Source: Ulota crispa
Lineage: Eukaryota > Streptophyta > Bryopsida > Orthotrichales > Orthotrichaceae
NCBI GenBank assembly: GCA_963920765.1
Contig: OY987246.1
Span: 16,302,868 to 16,366,867 of the forward strand
Direction of reading: 5' to 3'
Length of the DNA: 64,000 bases
Part shown: positions 12,176-25,229 of the stretch, piece by piece
Layout: each line of letters opens with the position of its first letter
Numbering within the stretch: the stretch's first letter is position 1
Notes under the pieces: generated by a model
Told to the model about the DNA's origin: nothing
Databases searched by the model: none
The model's input: only the letters and a program-made list of their open reading frames with translations
Program-made: the position numbers and the translations under genes

Positions 12176-12859
12176 GCAACTAACAAATTACTATACACAA
12201 AAAAAACAAAATAAAAACAACAAATCAAAGAAGGAAAAATGTAAAAGACTCATGTTGGTTGAGGTATCAAAAGATAAAGTCAAATGTAGTCAGCTTGTGC
12301 TCATCTAGTCTTTCATTATCAACATACAATAAGCTTTGCAAAGCCTTGTTATACGAACCTTAGAATCAGCAAAATACGAATAAACAACAACAATTGTGCC
12401 ATAGTCTTGCAAATGCTTCTTAGTAAATGACACACCCACAAAAATATTTGCAGTAGCTTCAATAGCTAGTTCTGAATCCAAAACAAAAGAGTTCAGTGAT
12501 GAAGTAAAAGAATTATATATCTAGAATACAACAAACACTTCAAATCATGTAATACTAATTATCATAAAACAAAATAACAAGGGATTGTAATCTAGCCTAA
12601 TAGCATATCCTAAATCACATAACATTTGAGCAAGTATATGACATTATAATTGTTTAGAAGTAGCAAGACAATATGGTTCTACGCTCTATTGCTATTAAAA
12701 ACATGACAACAATCCAAAGTACACTTTTTTTTTAATCCTTAAAGGATTCTACTTAAAAAAATATTGAATTACGTAAGGAAAAGTATGATAAAAAAACGGC
12801 ATTTGTGTTTCTAAAAAGTGACAAAGACTATAGATGTTGCAAAGTGCTTCTAGTGGTCT

Positions 12860-13235
12860 AAATCAACCATCTACCAAAGAAATCAAAAATTATAAAATCA
12901 AGCCTAGAGGGTGGCTAGATACAATCCAAAAAGCTCATGCATTGATACCTAGGCTCCTAGAGGTGCGCCTAGTGACCCCCAATTTTCAACCATCAAATAA
13001 CAAAAAAGAAGAAGATATAAAGCATTCATTTGTGAAATTTGAGGATGGTTAGGCATACCCCCAAGAGCTTATTTGAGGACAACTAAGCTTTTGGAAATGT
13101 GCCTAGCCACTTCCAAATTTTCAACCATAAAAAAATAAAAAATAGAGGACATATATTTGTGCACTTAAGAGAGGGTTGAGCACACCTTCAAGAGCTCATT
13201 CTTGGAAGAATGAGGTCTTGCGGGCGTGCCCAACC
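12860..13235. repeat. About 127-bp palindromic satellite, 3 units (copy A)
   Basis: Three degenerate units spaced about 130 bp share words such as GCATACCCCCAAGAGCT, GTGCCTAGCCACTTCCAAA and TTTTCAACCAT. They belong to the family of the long arrays at 19.19-20.30 kb and 23.22-24.81 kb. Confidence 0.7.
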
Positions 13236-14059
13236 AACAACGCTAGGACGTGAGCCTTGAGCGGCGAGCTTGTGAGCCTCAAGCGTGAATACCATGAGCG
13301 GTGAGCTTGAAACTTTTAAAATTTTCAAAAATCATAGATTAGTTTTATATTTCTTAAAAAATTAGTAAGATTCCAACAAAAAAAAATATTTATAGAAAAT
13401 TTGGAGACCTATGACCATGGACACGTTCCTATGCCTATAATCGCGGAAATGTGAAATCTTTTGGTAAAAGTCTATTTGGTGTTAATATTGTATAAAGAAT
13501 AATTTTAAAGTTACAAAGTGAGTTATGAGCTTCATGTACAACTATTCAGAAGATGGATCGTTGAATATTTGAAATATAAGAGAATGAGATAATGTAATTT
13601 ACAAACACATGTAAAAAAGAAGGCCTTCCTCTTTAGGGTCATTCTAAGCTAAACTAGAAGAATCATTATTACTGCAGTAAAGTACAGAATTTGACTATTA
13701 AGATAATTATTGACATACAACATTTGTACAAAAGCAATTCCATCAAACACTTGTTATAATTTTTCATATGTAATCTACAGTGAGGAGGAAGAGGGTTTTG
13801 AATATCAATATATAGAAAATCTCAACTCATAGTAAAGGAGAGAAATTTTTCACTAAAAACACAATTGTTCATTCTATTATGCCACGCTGAAAGAGAGTGC
13901 GTGTAAAATTACATTCCTTCTTGGTAGACTAGGAGACATTGTGAAAGGTACATAAGGCTTGTCAATACTTGACCCAATTGATGTCCAAGTAGGTTTCAAA
14001 ATAGACATTGAAATCAAACTCATTATTAGAAAATAAACTCTTAAACTATAATATGGATT

Positions 14060-14272
14060 CTAGAAGTTCACATCTTGTTCTACATACTTGACAATTGGAA
14101 TGGATTGTAGCAATTCATCAATTTTAGAGATCTTCTTTTTTTCTACATAAGCTAATGACTCAACAAAAAAAAATTGCACATAAAGAAGGTGGTTAGAAAT
14201 TTTTGTTTTTTCATCAACATCAAGTGAAAAGACTAGCAAAATCTCAAAACCATCCACTTGAATGGAATCCAT
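14060..14272 (-). pseudogene. Terminal exon of the duplicated gene, copy A
   Basis: The minus frame reads ...EKTKISNHLLYVQFFFVESL, then AYVEKKKISKIDELLQSIPI and ends EQDVNF-stop. The inverted paralogue at 25230-25396 keeps the same reading (VEKTKVSNYLLHV, ESSVYVEEDKISK, EQDMKF-stop) with an internal stop. Conservation of a reading frame and stop position between diverged copies suggests a true last exon. No family is recognised. Confidence 0.4.
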
Positions 14273-14275
14273 GAT

Positions 14276-17200
14276 AATAGAGTACAGAGTGTTCTAGCCT
14301 AGAGTTGGAATAGAATTTCTATGCTGTAGTAGTATGGTACACAAAATGTAGGAGAACAAAAAATGCAAATAAGAATAGCTCATGAACTGAAATAGGGCAG
14401 TGAGAGGTAGTAGTAGAAAACTATGTGCAAACAAATGATAGGATGCTTAAAAAACATTTGAAATAAAAAACCTAATTTTCTTTTTTATACTATAGGGTAC
14501 AAAAATGCCATGACATGTCTTCAAACTACTATAGGGTATAGAAAAACAAGTCCAATTAGAAAATAATTAGACCTAGAATACCCTCATTTTTATTCTTTTT
14601 TTTGGCTAAAAGTATTAACGATGTTGCCTCGTGAGGGGCATATTTAAAGTGTTCAATAATTTTATACCTTCCTAGTAAATGAGTGTCATTGACAATTTTT
14701 ACTGAAGATACAATAGTAGTATTGACTATACATTTTTTATTTAAGTTTAAGTTTTAAGTTGTCATTAGTGAAGGAAAAAAAATTGAAAGAAATTTAATGT
14801 AGGACAAAATTTGTAGTAGATTCTTTTTAATCTAAATCACTATAACATTTATTCATATCAATTTAGAATTATAAGTAATGCAAGCCCCTTTTCTAATAAC
14901 CCAAAGTAGAAAATTATATTATAATAGCGTGTTTTAAAGAATATACATAATAATACCCCCTAAAAAATATTCTTGTTGTTTGCACCTATCTCCTTATTTT
15001 TTTTAAACAATAATCCATTTGAGCTCATGAATAGCTCATGTAGTGCTCTAAATGGGTTCATCATTGAGATAGGTGGCTATTTTGCTCTATGACATGCTTT
15101 ACATTTGAGTGCAACCGCTTGGACGTCCAAGCAGAAAACTTTGTTGAATTTCCTCGTTAGAAGCAAGGAAATATGAAGTAGTTTATATTGACTTCAACAA
15201 AGTTTTCTACATGTTTATGCATCTAAAATAACAGCATTACATTCTATTTAAGAATTAGCCATTCAAGGCAATATAGCCAAGAATCAAAACTGTCTATCAA
15301 CAAAAACCGATAAAATATGGATAAGAATCTACAATAAACAAAGCAATCATGGACAATATTTGATGATAACATTGTAAGCAAATACTATTACAAATCATCA
15401 ACTTCATTTACTTGATGTAATTGATAGAAGTTGTCTTATTCCAACTTATGCCACTGTCAAAATAGTGCCATGATTGCTGCCATATGGTACGTTGAGATGG
15501 CTAACTTGTTAAAATTTATATTCCATGACTAATTTGTAGATAAAATTATAGCATGAGTGACTATGTATACAAGCATGTATGTAGCTCTACAATATTAGAT
15601 TGAATGTGCAAAATCAAAAACAATACAAGAATTGCCTTTCCTATTGTGATGCATCAAGAGGAGTGCAATTATTAATTTGCAATCAGAGATTGTCATTAAA
15701 ATACTCAAAGCAGGATGCTTCATAACATGTGTCTCTTGGTTTAATGGAACTCTTACTTGTAATTTCTTTAGAATCCACCACATTTTTTGCTAAATTCATT
15801 ATATCACCATGTTTAGGAACATCTTCAAGAAAAGAAATAAAAAAATTGTATTTATTGGATGACCAATTAAGGATAATGGCAAACGTTGTCGGGTTGAGAG
15901 GAGCGCGCCTTGGGAACACGCAGAATGTCTTGCTGCGATCGTGCGTTGCCGACTAAAATTGTCGTCAATCTTGATCTTCTCTTCAAATTTTCAATCTTCA
16001 GTCTTTCGTTGGCCTATCCTGTGGCTGACTCTAAGGATATAAGGGTCAAGGTAGGGATAAGAGCCCACTGGATACGGGACGGGTAGATCGGGACAGCAGA
16101 CACAAGCTGCCGTCCATATGACGGGATCCTAAAATCAAATTCACGATCTGTTGGCCAATACTCCAGATTGTGAGAACAAAGCAAGTCTCGACCATGTGGG
16201 TGATCAATTTCACTTTGTCACCACAACAATAAATGGAATTAAGTTTGGTTTAACCCAAACTGCCCGCAACAAGGTTTACAAAACAGAATAGAAATGAATT
16301 GACAAACGAGCCTCCAAAACCGGCTGGGAATAACAAAGCCACATCCCACACATACATAAAAAATAAACCCAAAACATTCCTCTTGAAATCTTCATATCTT
16401 CAGATCTTCAAGTCTTCATGCCTTCAAATCTTCATGTTTTAATAAAAACAATGGGAAAAATCACAAATAACAAGTCCTAGAAAAGCAGCGACCTTCTATC
16501 TAGTGCCACAAATGGCTCAAAGATTCAAATGCTAAGTGTAATAGCAATTTGAAAAGTTCTTCTAACCCTCTAACATTCCTTCAAATTTCAACTCAATCCA
16601 AAATACTGTCCAAAAGTTATGCGAGTTCAAAATAGAGGCTCTTCTTCCTCCTTACAAACTAAACATTGCCTCTATAAACCTCTATAACTTTTATTCTATA
16701 CATCACCCATAAAAACGTGATATCAATTTAAAAAGATGATATTACTGGCTACAACCCATAAAATTTTCACTTCAAAATAAAACTCTGTCCGAAAGCTCTA
16801 GTCAATCAAAGTGTGGGTTTCAATTTTTTAGAGAGCACCCAAACCTCCAACTTCTATCCACTATAACTTCTTCAATAAAACTCCAAATGAAATGATTAAA
16901 GATAATTCAAAAAATTATGACAACAAACTATCACTCTTAAAAATTTGAAAAGAAAATTTCATATTGTCCAAAAGTTGTAGCTCTTCAAAGTCTCGGCTTT
17001 CTCATAACAAAAGAGTAGCCACCTCCAAACCTTCACACCTCAAACCTTCACACCTCCATAACTTTCTCGTCCAAGCTTCAAATCTCAAGTTTAAAGACTT
17101 TCTAAAAAGCCAAGACTAAGATAAACACTCTTCCAAATTTTGTTGCAAAATGATATATAGATCATAAGTTATGGCTTGTCAAAGTCTCAGCATTTCTTCA

Positions 17201-17689
17201 TAGTTTGGTTTTTTGACTCCAAAATTCAAACACTCATAACTTTTGCATCACAACTTCAAATCAAACTTGCAAACTCATTTTGGAAAGGTAATCACACAAG
17301 AAACAACCTCCTCAAATTTTAATTCAAAATCATGTATACACAGAAAAATCTCTCACATCAAAGTTTTGGGCTTTTCCCCCTTCTTCTCACCAACACTCAT
17401 ACACTAACTTTCAACAACTAAGGGATCTTTCCTCCATAATTTCGACCCTATCTAAGGTAGGGAGGTGGGGCACATCAGCCCATGCCCCTCCCTATCCTAA
17501 CCCCACCATAGATGCCAAACCCTTTTTTCTTTCACACCTTTCCTATTGACTTCTAAACCCTTAGTATTTTTATTCAAACAAAGGCAAAATATATGAGCCT
17601 CCAAAACATCTAGATAAACAAATAAAAATGATTAAATTACAAAATAAACACCATCGTAAAGTGGCCACGTGCGCTTGCGAACATATAAT
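14276..17689. other. Non-coding stretch between inverted modules
   Basis: Most of this is AT-rich and unrecognised. At 15595-15920 (minus) a 78-codon frame containing FISFLEDVPKHGDIMNLAKN looks exon-like and lies upstream of copy A, so it may be a 5' exon of the same gene; this is weak. From 15885 to about 16330 the sequence is less AT-rich. A degenerate CTTCAAATCTT repeat lies at 16383-16440. 16500-17400 has repeated AACTTTCTCGTCCAA/CAAAAGTTGTAGCTC-type phrases typical of non-coding plant retroelement sequence, but no LTR pair or polymerase was found. Confidence 0.35.
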
Positions 17690-17975
17690 AGCGTCAAACG
17701 CTTGTCTTCAGTCGCCAAGTCGTGGACTTGGTTGGCTGGAGAAGCGGTTGTCTCTAGTCGCCCGCCGGTCCGGGTTCGAATCCCATCGGACTCGTCGAGC
17801 GGTGATGGCGGCTCACGGCTTGGCAGCTAGTGAGGCAGGAAATTGGCCCAGCCAACCCGCTACCTACCCCCCTGAGCTGTGCATGTGACAAGACGGCGCA
17901 GCGCACTGGAATCTATGGTCGCTGCGCTGTCACCAAACTGTGGTCCTTACCACGACCACCCCTTTTGCCTCAACT
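17690..17975 (+). mobile_element. Candidate tRNA-derived SINE
   Basis: A sharply bounded GC-rich island in AT-rich DNA contains a perfect RNA polymerase III B box (GGTTCGAATCC, 17773-17783). A near-consensus A box (TGGAGAAGCGG, 17737-17747) lies 36 bp upstream. Stems expected of a functional tRNA do not close: the T-arm pairs at only three positions and no anticodon arm is evident. The downstream body includes GACGGCGCAGCGCACTGGA. This fits a SINE head plus body; a tRNA pseudogene is the alternative. Confidence 0.45.
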
Positions 17976-18116
17976 GTTGATTTATTGAAATCAACACAAA
18001 CATAAATATATAACGAGTATTTACATGATAGAGATATCTCCATTAGGACAACGTACTCCACTATTCCCTACTTATTTTCTTTTCAAATCCATTCTTTGTT
18101 GTTCCACTTCCTTTTC

Positions 18117-18844
18117 TTAACCCCTAAATGACCAACTATCCCCTTCAGGGATAAATTGATTTTGGGCATGTACCTACAGCTAATTTAATGTTTGTGATCT
18201 TTTGGAACCTTTATAGAAGGTGTGAAATTCAAATATCTGCGTGGGCATCTAATTTTTTCTTCATTTTGACATTTATTGAAAAAGTCAAAAATGATTTTCT
18301 AAAAACGGGCGAGATCAGGAAGCTCAAAAACTTCTTTAAAAATTGTATTTAAAAAAAATAAAAATATGAAATAGGTTCTTTAGACTTATATATACATAGG
18401 GAGCTTTGAATCATTTAAATTTTCATTAATGAGATGAAAGTTATGAGAAGTTTTTGTTTATGGATACGTGTGGTTTTGAGAGAAACGATACCTACATGCT
18501 AACAAAAACTTCTCATAACTTTCATCTCATCAATGAAAATTGAATGATTCAAAGCTCCCTATGTGTAATATAAGTCTAAAGAACCTATTTCATATTTTGT
18601 TTATTTTTAATGCGATGTTTAAAGAAGTTTTTGGGCGGACTAATCTTGCTCGTTTTCCAAAAATTCATTTTTAACTTCTTCAATAAACGTTGAGAATGAA
18701 GAAAAAACTAGGTGCCCACTTAAATCTTTGAATCTCCCATCACCCATAAAATTTCCAAAACATCATGCAAAATAGTTTAGCCATAGGTACATGCCCAAAA
18801 TCCCATTTGTCCCCCAAAAGGGAGCTTAGTCATTTAGGGGTTAA
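18117..18844. mobile_element. TTAA-flanked foldback element, 720 bp
   Basis: The edges are TTAACCCCTAAATGACC and GTCATTTAGGGGTTAA. The two halves are inverted repeats of each other for about 350 bp (for example GGGCATGTACCTA near the left and TAGGTACATGCCC near the right, AACTTCTCATAACTTTCATC on both sides of the centre at about 18480). Both arms resemble only one end of the 0.92-kb subfamily, so this is a symmetric derivative. Non-coding. Confidence 0.85.
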
Positions 18845-19189
18845 TTCACTCTTTTCTATCTTCCTTCTTTTATTTGTTTTAACTTCCATATTTTACAATA
18901 TGTATAATTCTAGAATAGGAATGTTTGCCATCATCATTTAATACATCCATAAGTATGATTTTTTCCCATTTTCTTCTCAATGGACTCCGAAATCTCAATC
19001 ATTATGCATTGTGTTAGATTTAGCAAAATTAGCAATTCCCTATCTATTTGACCAACTTGTTAATTATGTATATCATTCACCTACACACTTACCTTTGTTA
19101 AAATATTGAAGCAATCATGTTCGAGGATGACCATGATTTTTTTTGCATATGAAGGTTGAAGAGCCAAGACATGGGTAATTTAAATTATG

Positions 19190-20300
19190 AAAAGGGGGTG
19201 CCTAAGCACACTACAAAGAGCCTAGTCTTCCTCGACTAAGCTCCAAGATATGCGCTCGGCCACCCCCAAATTACAAAACCAAATGCCTTATGTGATACAT
19301 TTCAATCAATGCTTCAAGATGCAAAACTGGCTAGGTGCACCTACTGAGGAGCTGAGTTGCCTCCGACTAAGCCTGTGGGGTGTGTCCAACCACTTCCAAA
19401 AGAATACAAATAAAAGTCATTTATATTTATTTGAGTTTAAGGTTAAAAATTTAGAGGTGGCTGAACACACTCTAGGAGCTCATTCTTGGAAGAATGATGC
19501 CCTAGAGATGTGCCTAATCATCTCCAAAGTTCCAAAACAAATGTCAATTATCCTTTAAAAAAATTCGGTTGAGACCTTTGAGGTGATTTGGCACACCTCT
19601 AGGAGCTAAGTCAACCAATAATGATCTCCTAGAGGTGTGCCCAATCTACCTCAACGTGCAAAAACAAATGTCATTTGCTCATGGATTTTTTGAAATTTTT
19701 GGAATTGGGGAGGTTTGGTACACCCCAAAAAGCTAAGTTGGCCAAGAATGATGTTTTAGAGGTGTGCCCAATCTTCCTCAAAGTGCAAAAACAAACGTTA
19801 TTTACTCATGGATTTTTTGATATTTTTAGAATTGGGGAGATTTGGCATACCCCTAAAAGCTAAGTTGGCCAAGAATGATGTCCTAGAGGTGTGCCCAACC
19901 ATCTCCAAGGTGCAGAAGTAAATGCCCTTTTTCCTTATTTTTTTTCATGGTTGAAAATTTAGGAAAGACTTGGCACACCCTAGGAGCTAAGTTGTCCAAG
20001 TAGTATCTAATGGGGATGTGCGCAACCATCTCTAAAAGGGCAGATTTAAATGTCATTTATCTCGATTTATTTTTTATGATTGATTATTTCGTAGTGAATG
20101 GGCCCACGTTCAAGAGCTTAGTTGTCCAAGAATAATCTCTTGGAGGTGTGCCTGGCCCTGACCTCCCTTAATATTCACAAATGAATGTTTTTTTTCTTCT
20201 TCTTGATTTTGTGGCTAAAAATTGAAGGTCACTTGGTGCACTTCTGGGTGCCTAATTATCTTCACTTAAGCTCTTACAAGTGCGTCTTGCCAACCTCTTG
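19190..20300. repeat. About 127-bp palindromic satellite, about 9 units
   Basis: The phrases TTGGCACACCYCTAGGAGCTAA and, inverted, CTAGAGGTGTGCCCAA recur with a spacing of 123-134 bp from about 19203 to 20233. Each unit is itself an imperfect palindrome centred on CCAAGAATGA. The array lies directly before module copy B. Confidence 0.8.
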
Positions 20301-21934
20301 TTTTATTTTGATATTGTTTTATGTTTGTAGTAGATATATGATCTTAGACCTCTAGGAGTGCTTTGCAATTTCTACAATTTTTGTAACTTGTTAGAATCTC
20401 AAGTGTCTTTTTTTTATCATCTTTTTTGTCATTTATTTGGATATTTTTTTATGTAGAGTCATTTGAGGATTAAGAGAAATATTTTCTTTGAATTAGTGTC
20501 ATATTTTTATAGCAATATTGCAAAGCAGCAAATTGTCTTGCTACTTCTAAACAATTATAATGTTGTATACTTGCTCATGTGTGGTGTGGTTTTAGGATAT
20601 GATGTTGGGCTAGTTTACTTGTTCTGGATTTATAACTAGTTACATATGCTATTGCAAATATTTCCGTAGGTGTGTCATTTGATGATGACAACTTTTTGTT
20701 GCATGCCCAAGACCTTGCAATGCATCATGTGGTGATTTGATTGTAGCTATTCAACTTGCTTGGTGTATACATTATATTGAATTCAAAAACAAGCTTGCTT
20801 CTATTGGAAAAGTTTATTGAGCTTTTACATATTTTTGAGCTAAAACATTGTGGAATGAATCCAATAAGGAAAACATGGTATACAATACTTGCAAGTGTGT
20901 TTATCTCATGCATGTTTTGGATATGCAAAGTTATTCTAAGCTGTGTTTATTTCAATATATCCTTTAGTGGTTTTTTCTTGTTCTTTTCCTTTGATGTAAT
21001 AACTTTGTTCTTTTCATCAATATGTGTATCAAGAAACTGTTGTTGGTTTTGAGATCATGTTTTATGGATGTACCATGAAATTATTGTTGAGGATGATATG
21101 AGAGATGTTGATGTCGCTGACGTCATACAGGCATGATCAAAAGAGAAAACTAAAAAATTGTATGTGAAAGTGATGGAATTTGTAGTTGTTGCAAATCCAA
21201 CCAATGGCCAAGGCTGTCTTGAAGAGATTTGACATCATTTTTTATAATCTCTTGTTTTGGTGCTTCATATGTTTTTTAATCCATCCCTAAACTACATGTA
21301 GTGGCATTTACATAGGTTGAAAAGCATTGTAACTTAAATGAGATACTTGAAATGATGTTAGACAAGCTCCATTTGTTACCACATGCAACACAACATCCTA
21401 CCAAAAGCCCGAGTTTCTCAAATTATGCAATTTGTCAGTGTCATCTTTTGATGCTAGATGGTTTCCACTAAAATCAATGCCAAAAGAGAACTTGAAGATT
21501 TTTTAAGAAAATATGTTTGATATATTGAGGTGGGTTGCATTTTTATAAGCTAAAATCTACATTAAGATAAAGTGATGCACTCTTTTGTATTTCAAGGTTT
21601 TTGTGTGATGGTCATTTGATTTTTATTAGAACTTTGACAAAAATTACAATGTACTTCAAGCAGTTCTTGTTTTTACTAAGAAGCATCTGCCTCACAATGG
21701 CACATTTGTTGTTGTTCATTTTTATCCTATTGATTCTAAAGCTAATATTACAAAGCTTTGCAAAACTTATCCTATGTTGGTAATGAAGGAGTAGTTGGGC
21801 ATAAATTGACTACATTTGACTTTGTCTTTTGATATCTCTTGCACAATGAGTCCCTTACATGTTTCCTTCTTTGATTTATTGCTTTTGTTTTATTTTTTGT
21901 TTGTGTAGTAATTTACTAGTTGCATGGTTGGTTT

Positions 21935-22520
21935 TTTAGACACAAAAAATTGGATTTATCCTCTTGATGAAGGATTTGAAGGGGAAATAAATATGCAATT
22001 TCTCTTTCAAACACAAAGAGACAATGGAGAAAGTAGGCTTGGACATTAGATGGGATGACAACTTCATGAATTTACAAAATCAAACAATTTAGCCATTCAT
22101 GGCACTAGACCATGGCTTAGAGGACCATGGATGAAAGATCCTAGGTTCATTTAGCTTCTCATTAAAGTTGTACAACTGAGAGGGATGTTATTTTGGATTG
22201 CACAACCACAATTTGTAAGATCACTAGTTGTGTTTTTATAATTTTTGTATCTTTTTTTTTGTTTTCAACTTAATTTTGCTTAATGGTTTCTATTTTGTTT
22301 ACAAGTGCAGCGGTTATTGCTTCTTGTGGTACAAACCATTATATTTGAAATAAGAGGAAAATGAAGATATTTATGTTACAATATTGAAATCCATGATGTA
22401 GACCTTTTCAGCCATAATAGATAAGGAAGAGCCACCTTCAATAGTGACTACATAAGATTCAAATGCTATCCATGTAGGATCTCAAAAATTTGCACAAAAC
22501 TCTAATGTTAATAAGTAAGT
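21935..22520 (+). pseudogene. Methyltransferase-motif gene fragment, copy B
   Basis: The fragment encodes LDTKNWIYPLDEGFEGEINM, then in a shifted frame HGTRPWLRGPWMKDPRFI, interrupted by stop codons before the LLIK equivalent of LLIEA. A second exon after an intron of about 95 bp carries the AVIAS..and EKEEPPSIVTT equivalents. It is more damaged than copy A, with several stops and a lost donor (GTTAATAAGTAAG). Confidence 0.5.
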
Positions 22521-23224
22521 CTTCATCTTTCATCCTTCTATTAAAACTTAATGTATTTATGAATGAATTGACTTTTATATATTGACTATATTCAAATAGC
22601 AATTGTGGATTGATGACAATGACAAATTCTCCAACCAACACTATTAAGAAATTTTGAATTAACCCAAATAAGGCCTTTGCACTACCTCAGTATGCAAAGT
22701 AAATGGCCTGAGCATTTAAAGCTCATGATTCTTTAAAACTTAGATGTTGTCATAATACTTATACTTTGAACATCCTTCAATTTATAGATGGAATGGCTTC
22801 TGACAAAGAGCAACTTCACACATGTCTAGTACCGATGATTCATCCAATGATTCTACTAAGACTTAGACCTATGAGACTTTTATATTTCACAAAGTGGTCC
22901 GTGTATGGTTTATTTTATTATCTATACATTTTTGTATTTTATGGTTATATATTTCCTTCTTGCATTTATTAGTTTATTTAATGATTACATGATTCATATA
23001 AGTCTACAACACATCCGGAAAATCAAAATAAGGTTTTCAATTAGTTTCATATATTCCACAAGTTCTCTTACAATATGATCTATTTATGATTTCAGATTTG
23101 TTCTAAAGTTCCACGGTCATAGGTGCTTCACTCCAAAATTTACTTAAAAAATCCCCGCTCATAGGCTCTCAAGCTCACAAGCTCATGCTTGCACACTCGC
23201 CTACTAGCAACCTTGCGTGCCCAA

Positions 23225-24810
23225 CCGCCCCTAATTTGCACAAATTCATGAGAAAATATAATATAATTCATGAATTTTTGCAAAATGTTTGCAGTTGGGC
23301 ACACTCTTGGGAGCACATTTGTGGACAAAGGTGCTCCTAGGGGTGTGCGCAACTGCAACCACCTTGCAAAAATTTATGAATTTTAATATTTTTTCATGAA
23401 CTTTTGCAAAATGGTTGCAGTTAGGTACACCCCTAGGAATACCTTCGTTCACAAATGTGCTCCCAAGGGTGTGCCAAATTGCAACCATTTTGCAAAAATT
23501 AATGAATTAAATTGTATTTTTTCATGAATTTTTGCAAAATGGTGGCAATTGGGCACACCCATGGGAGCACATTCTTCCAAGAAGGTGCTTCTTGGGGTGT
23601 GCCCAAATGCAACCAATTTGCAAGAATTCATGAGTTTTTTTAATTTTTTTAATGAATTTGTGCAAAATGGTTGCAGTGAAGCACACCCCTAGGAGCACCT
23701 TTGTCCCCAAATGTGCTCCCAAGGGTGTGCCCAATTGCATCCATTTTGCAAAAATTCATGAATTTCATTATATTTTTTCATGAATTTTTGCAAAATGGTG
23801 GCAGTTGGGCACACTCATGGGAGCACATTCTTCCAAGAAGTTGCTCCTAGGGGTGTGCCCAAATGCAACCAATTTGCAAAAATTCATGAGTTATTTTTAA
23901 ATTTTTCATGAATTTTGCAAAATGGCTGCAATTTGGCACACCCTAGGAGCACCTTTGTCTAAGAATGTGCTCCTAAGGGTGTGCCCAACTGCAACCATTA
24001 TGCAGAAATTCATGAATTCTATTATGTTTTCTCATGAATTTTTGCAAAATGGTTGTAGTTGGGCACACCCCTAGGAGTACCTTTGTTCAAAAATGTACTC
24101 CTAGGGATGTGCCCAACTGCAACCATTTTGTATCAATTCTTGAAAAAATAAATAATCTAAGGCATGAATTTGTGCAAATTGGAGGTGGTTGTGCACACCC
24201 GTAGGCGCACACTCTGGGACAAAGGTGCTCCTAGAGGAATGCCCAACCGCCTCCAATTTTGCAACCATAAACCAATAAATAATACAAGATATATATTTGT
24301 GCATTTTGGAGATGGTTGGGGACACCCTTAGGAGCTCATTCTTGGACTACTAATTAGCTCCTAGGGCTGTGCCTAGCCACCCCCAAGTTTTCCACCATCA
24401 AAAAAAATAATGATAAATGGAGGTTATTTGTGCACTTTGGAGATGGCTAGCATACCTCAAGAGGTCATTATTCCAAGAATGAGGTCTTGGGGTGTGTCCA
24501 ATCGCCCCAAATTTTTCAACCACAACAATTAATGAAGATAAAGGGCATTTTTTTGTGCACTTTGGAGATGGTTGGCACACCCCCAAGTGCTTAGATTTAG
24601 ACAACTAAGCTTCTAGAGGTGCAGCGGGCCATTTTTGCAACTTAAATAGCAAATGAAGTACATCACAAAAGGCATTCATTTTAACAATTTTGGAGGTGGT
24701 CAATCACACATTAAAGAAATTGGAAGATGGCTAAACGTATCTCTAGGAGCTTAGTCAGGGACGCCTAGGCTCTTGGTGGTTTGCTGAGGCACCTCCATTT
24801 CACTATTTAG
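23225..24810. repeat. About 127-bp palindromic (hairpin) satellite, about 12 units
   Basis: GGGCACACCCCTAGGAGCAC and its inverted form GTGCTCCTAGGGGTGTGCC alternate along the array. Successive unit starts lie at about 23296, 23424, 23548, 23676, 23806, 23933, 24059, 24187 and 24316, a period of 126-130 bp. Flanks of each palindrome also pair (GCAAAATGGTTGCAGTTGGG with CCAACTGCAACCATTTTGC). Each unit can therefore form a hairpin of roughly 45 bp per arm. The units after 24300 are more diverged. Confidence 0.9.
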
Positions 24811-25229
24811 TAATCACTAAATTTGAACATAGCCAAGTTCTAGCTATTCAACCCTCGCATGCAAAAAAGTCATGGTCATTCTCTAACATGATTGTTTCAG
24901 TATTTTAACAAGTTAAGTGTATTGCTAGTGGTGAATATGAATAACTCACAAGTCAATCATTGTTACAGTTGCTTTGAAGATATACTAGAAATGATTGCAT
25001 TTCACTTGACTATGTTCACATTGGCAAGCTTTTTTTTTTTTGGATAGGTTGAACTTCATTGTCTTGTTTAGTGTTTAGCCTTGAATGCCCAATGCACTAA
25101 ATTTTGGTGTCCAAAATATTTCAAGAAGTTTGAAACTTTGTGGAAGGCACAGACTTGAATATTATAAGGTGAGTTTTTGGGAGAGGTTTTGAGCTAAATT
25201 TAGCTTCAACATTCAATTTTATCTTCCTC

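Larger units (their letters stand above)
10840..14275 (-). repeat. Inverted duplicate module, copy A
   Basis: Read on the minus strand, this block matches 20.3-26.5 kb in several places: 10845-11000 with about 23090-23225, 11560-12330 with about 21745-22560, 13215-13560 with about 26240-26540, and 13600-14170 with about 25290-26180. The order differs between copies: here the 25.3-26.5-type segment comes before the gene-fragment segment when read on the minus strand. Copy B also holds a longer satellite and a MITE insertion. Both copies contain remnants of the same gene. Confidence 0.75.

Noticed and set aside
17690..17800. Functional tRNA gene
   Set aside because: The B box is perfect, but acceptor, anticodon and T stems do not pair; a SINE or pseudogene fits better.
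20756..21052. 98-codon hydrophobic frame in module B suggesting a membrane protein
   Set aside because: T-rich sequence gives Phe/Leu-rich frames, and I could not find the frame conserved in module A.
23140..24604. Several 60-80-codon minus-strand frames with repeated GAHPRSTF-like words
   Set aside because: They are translations of the palindromic satellite and shift frame from unit to unit.
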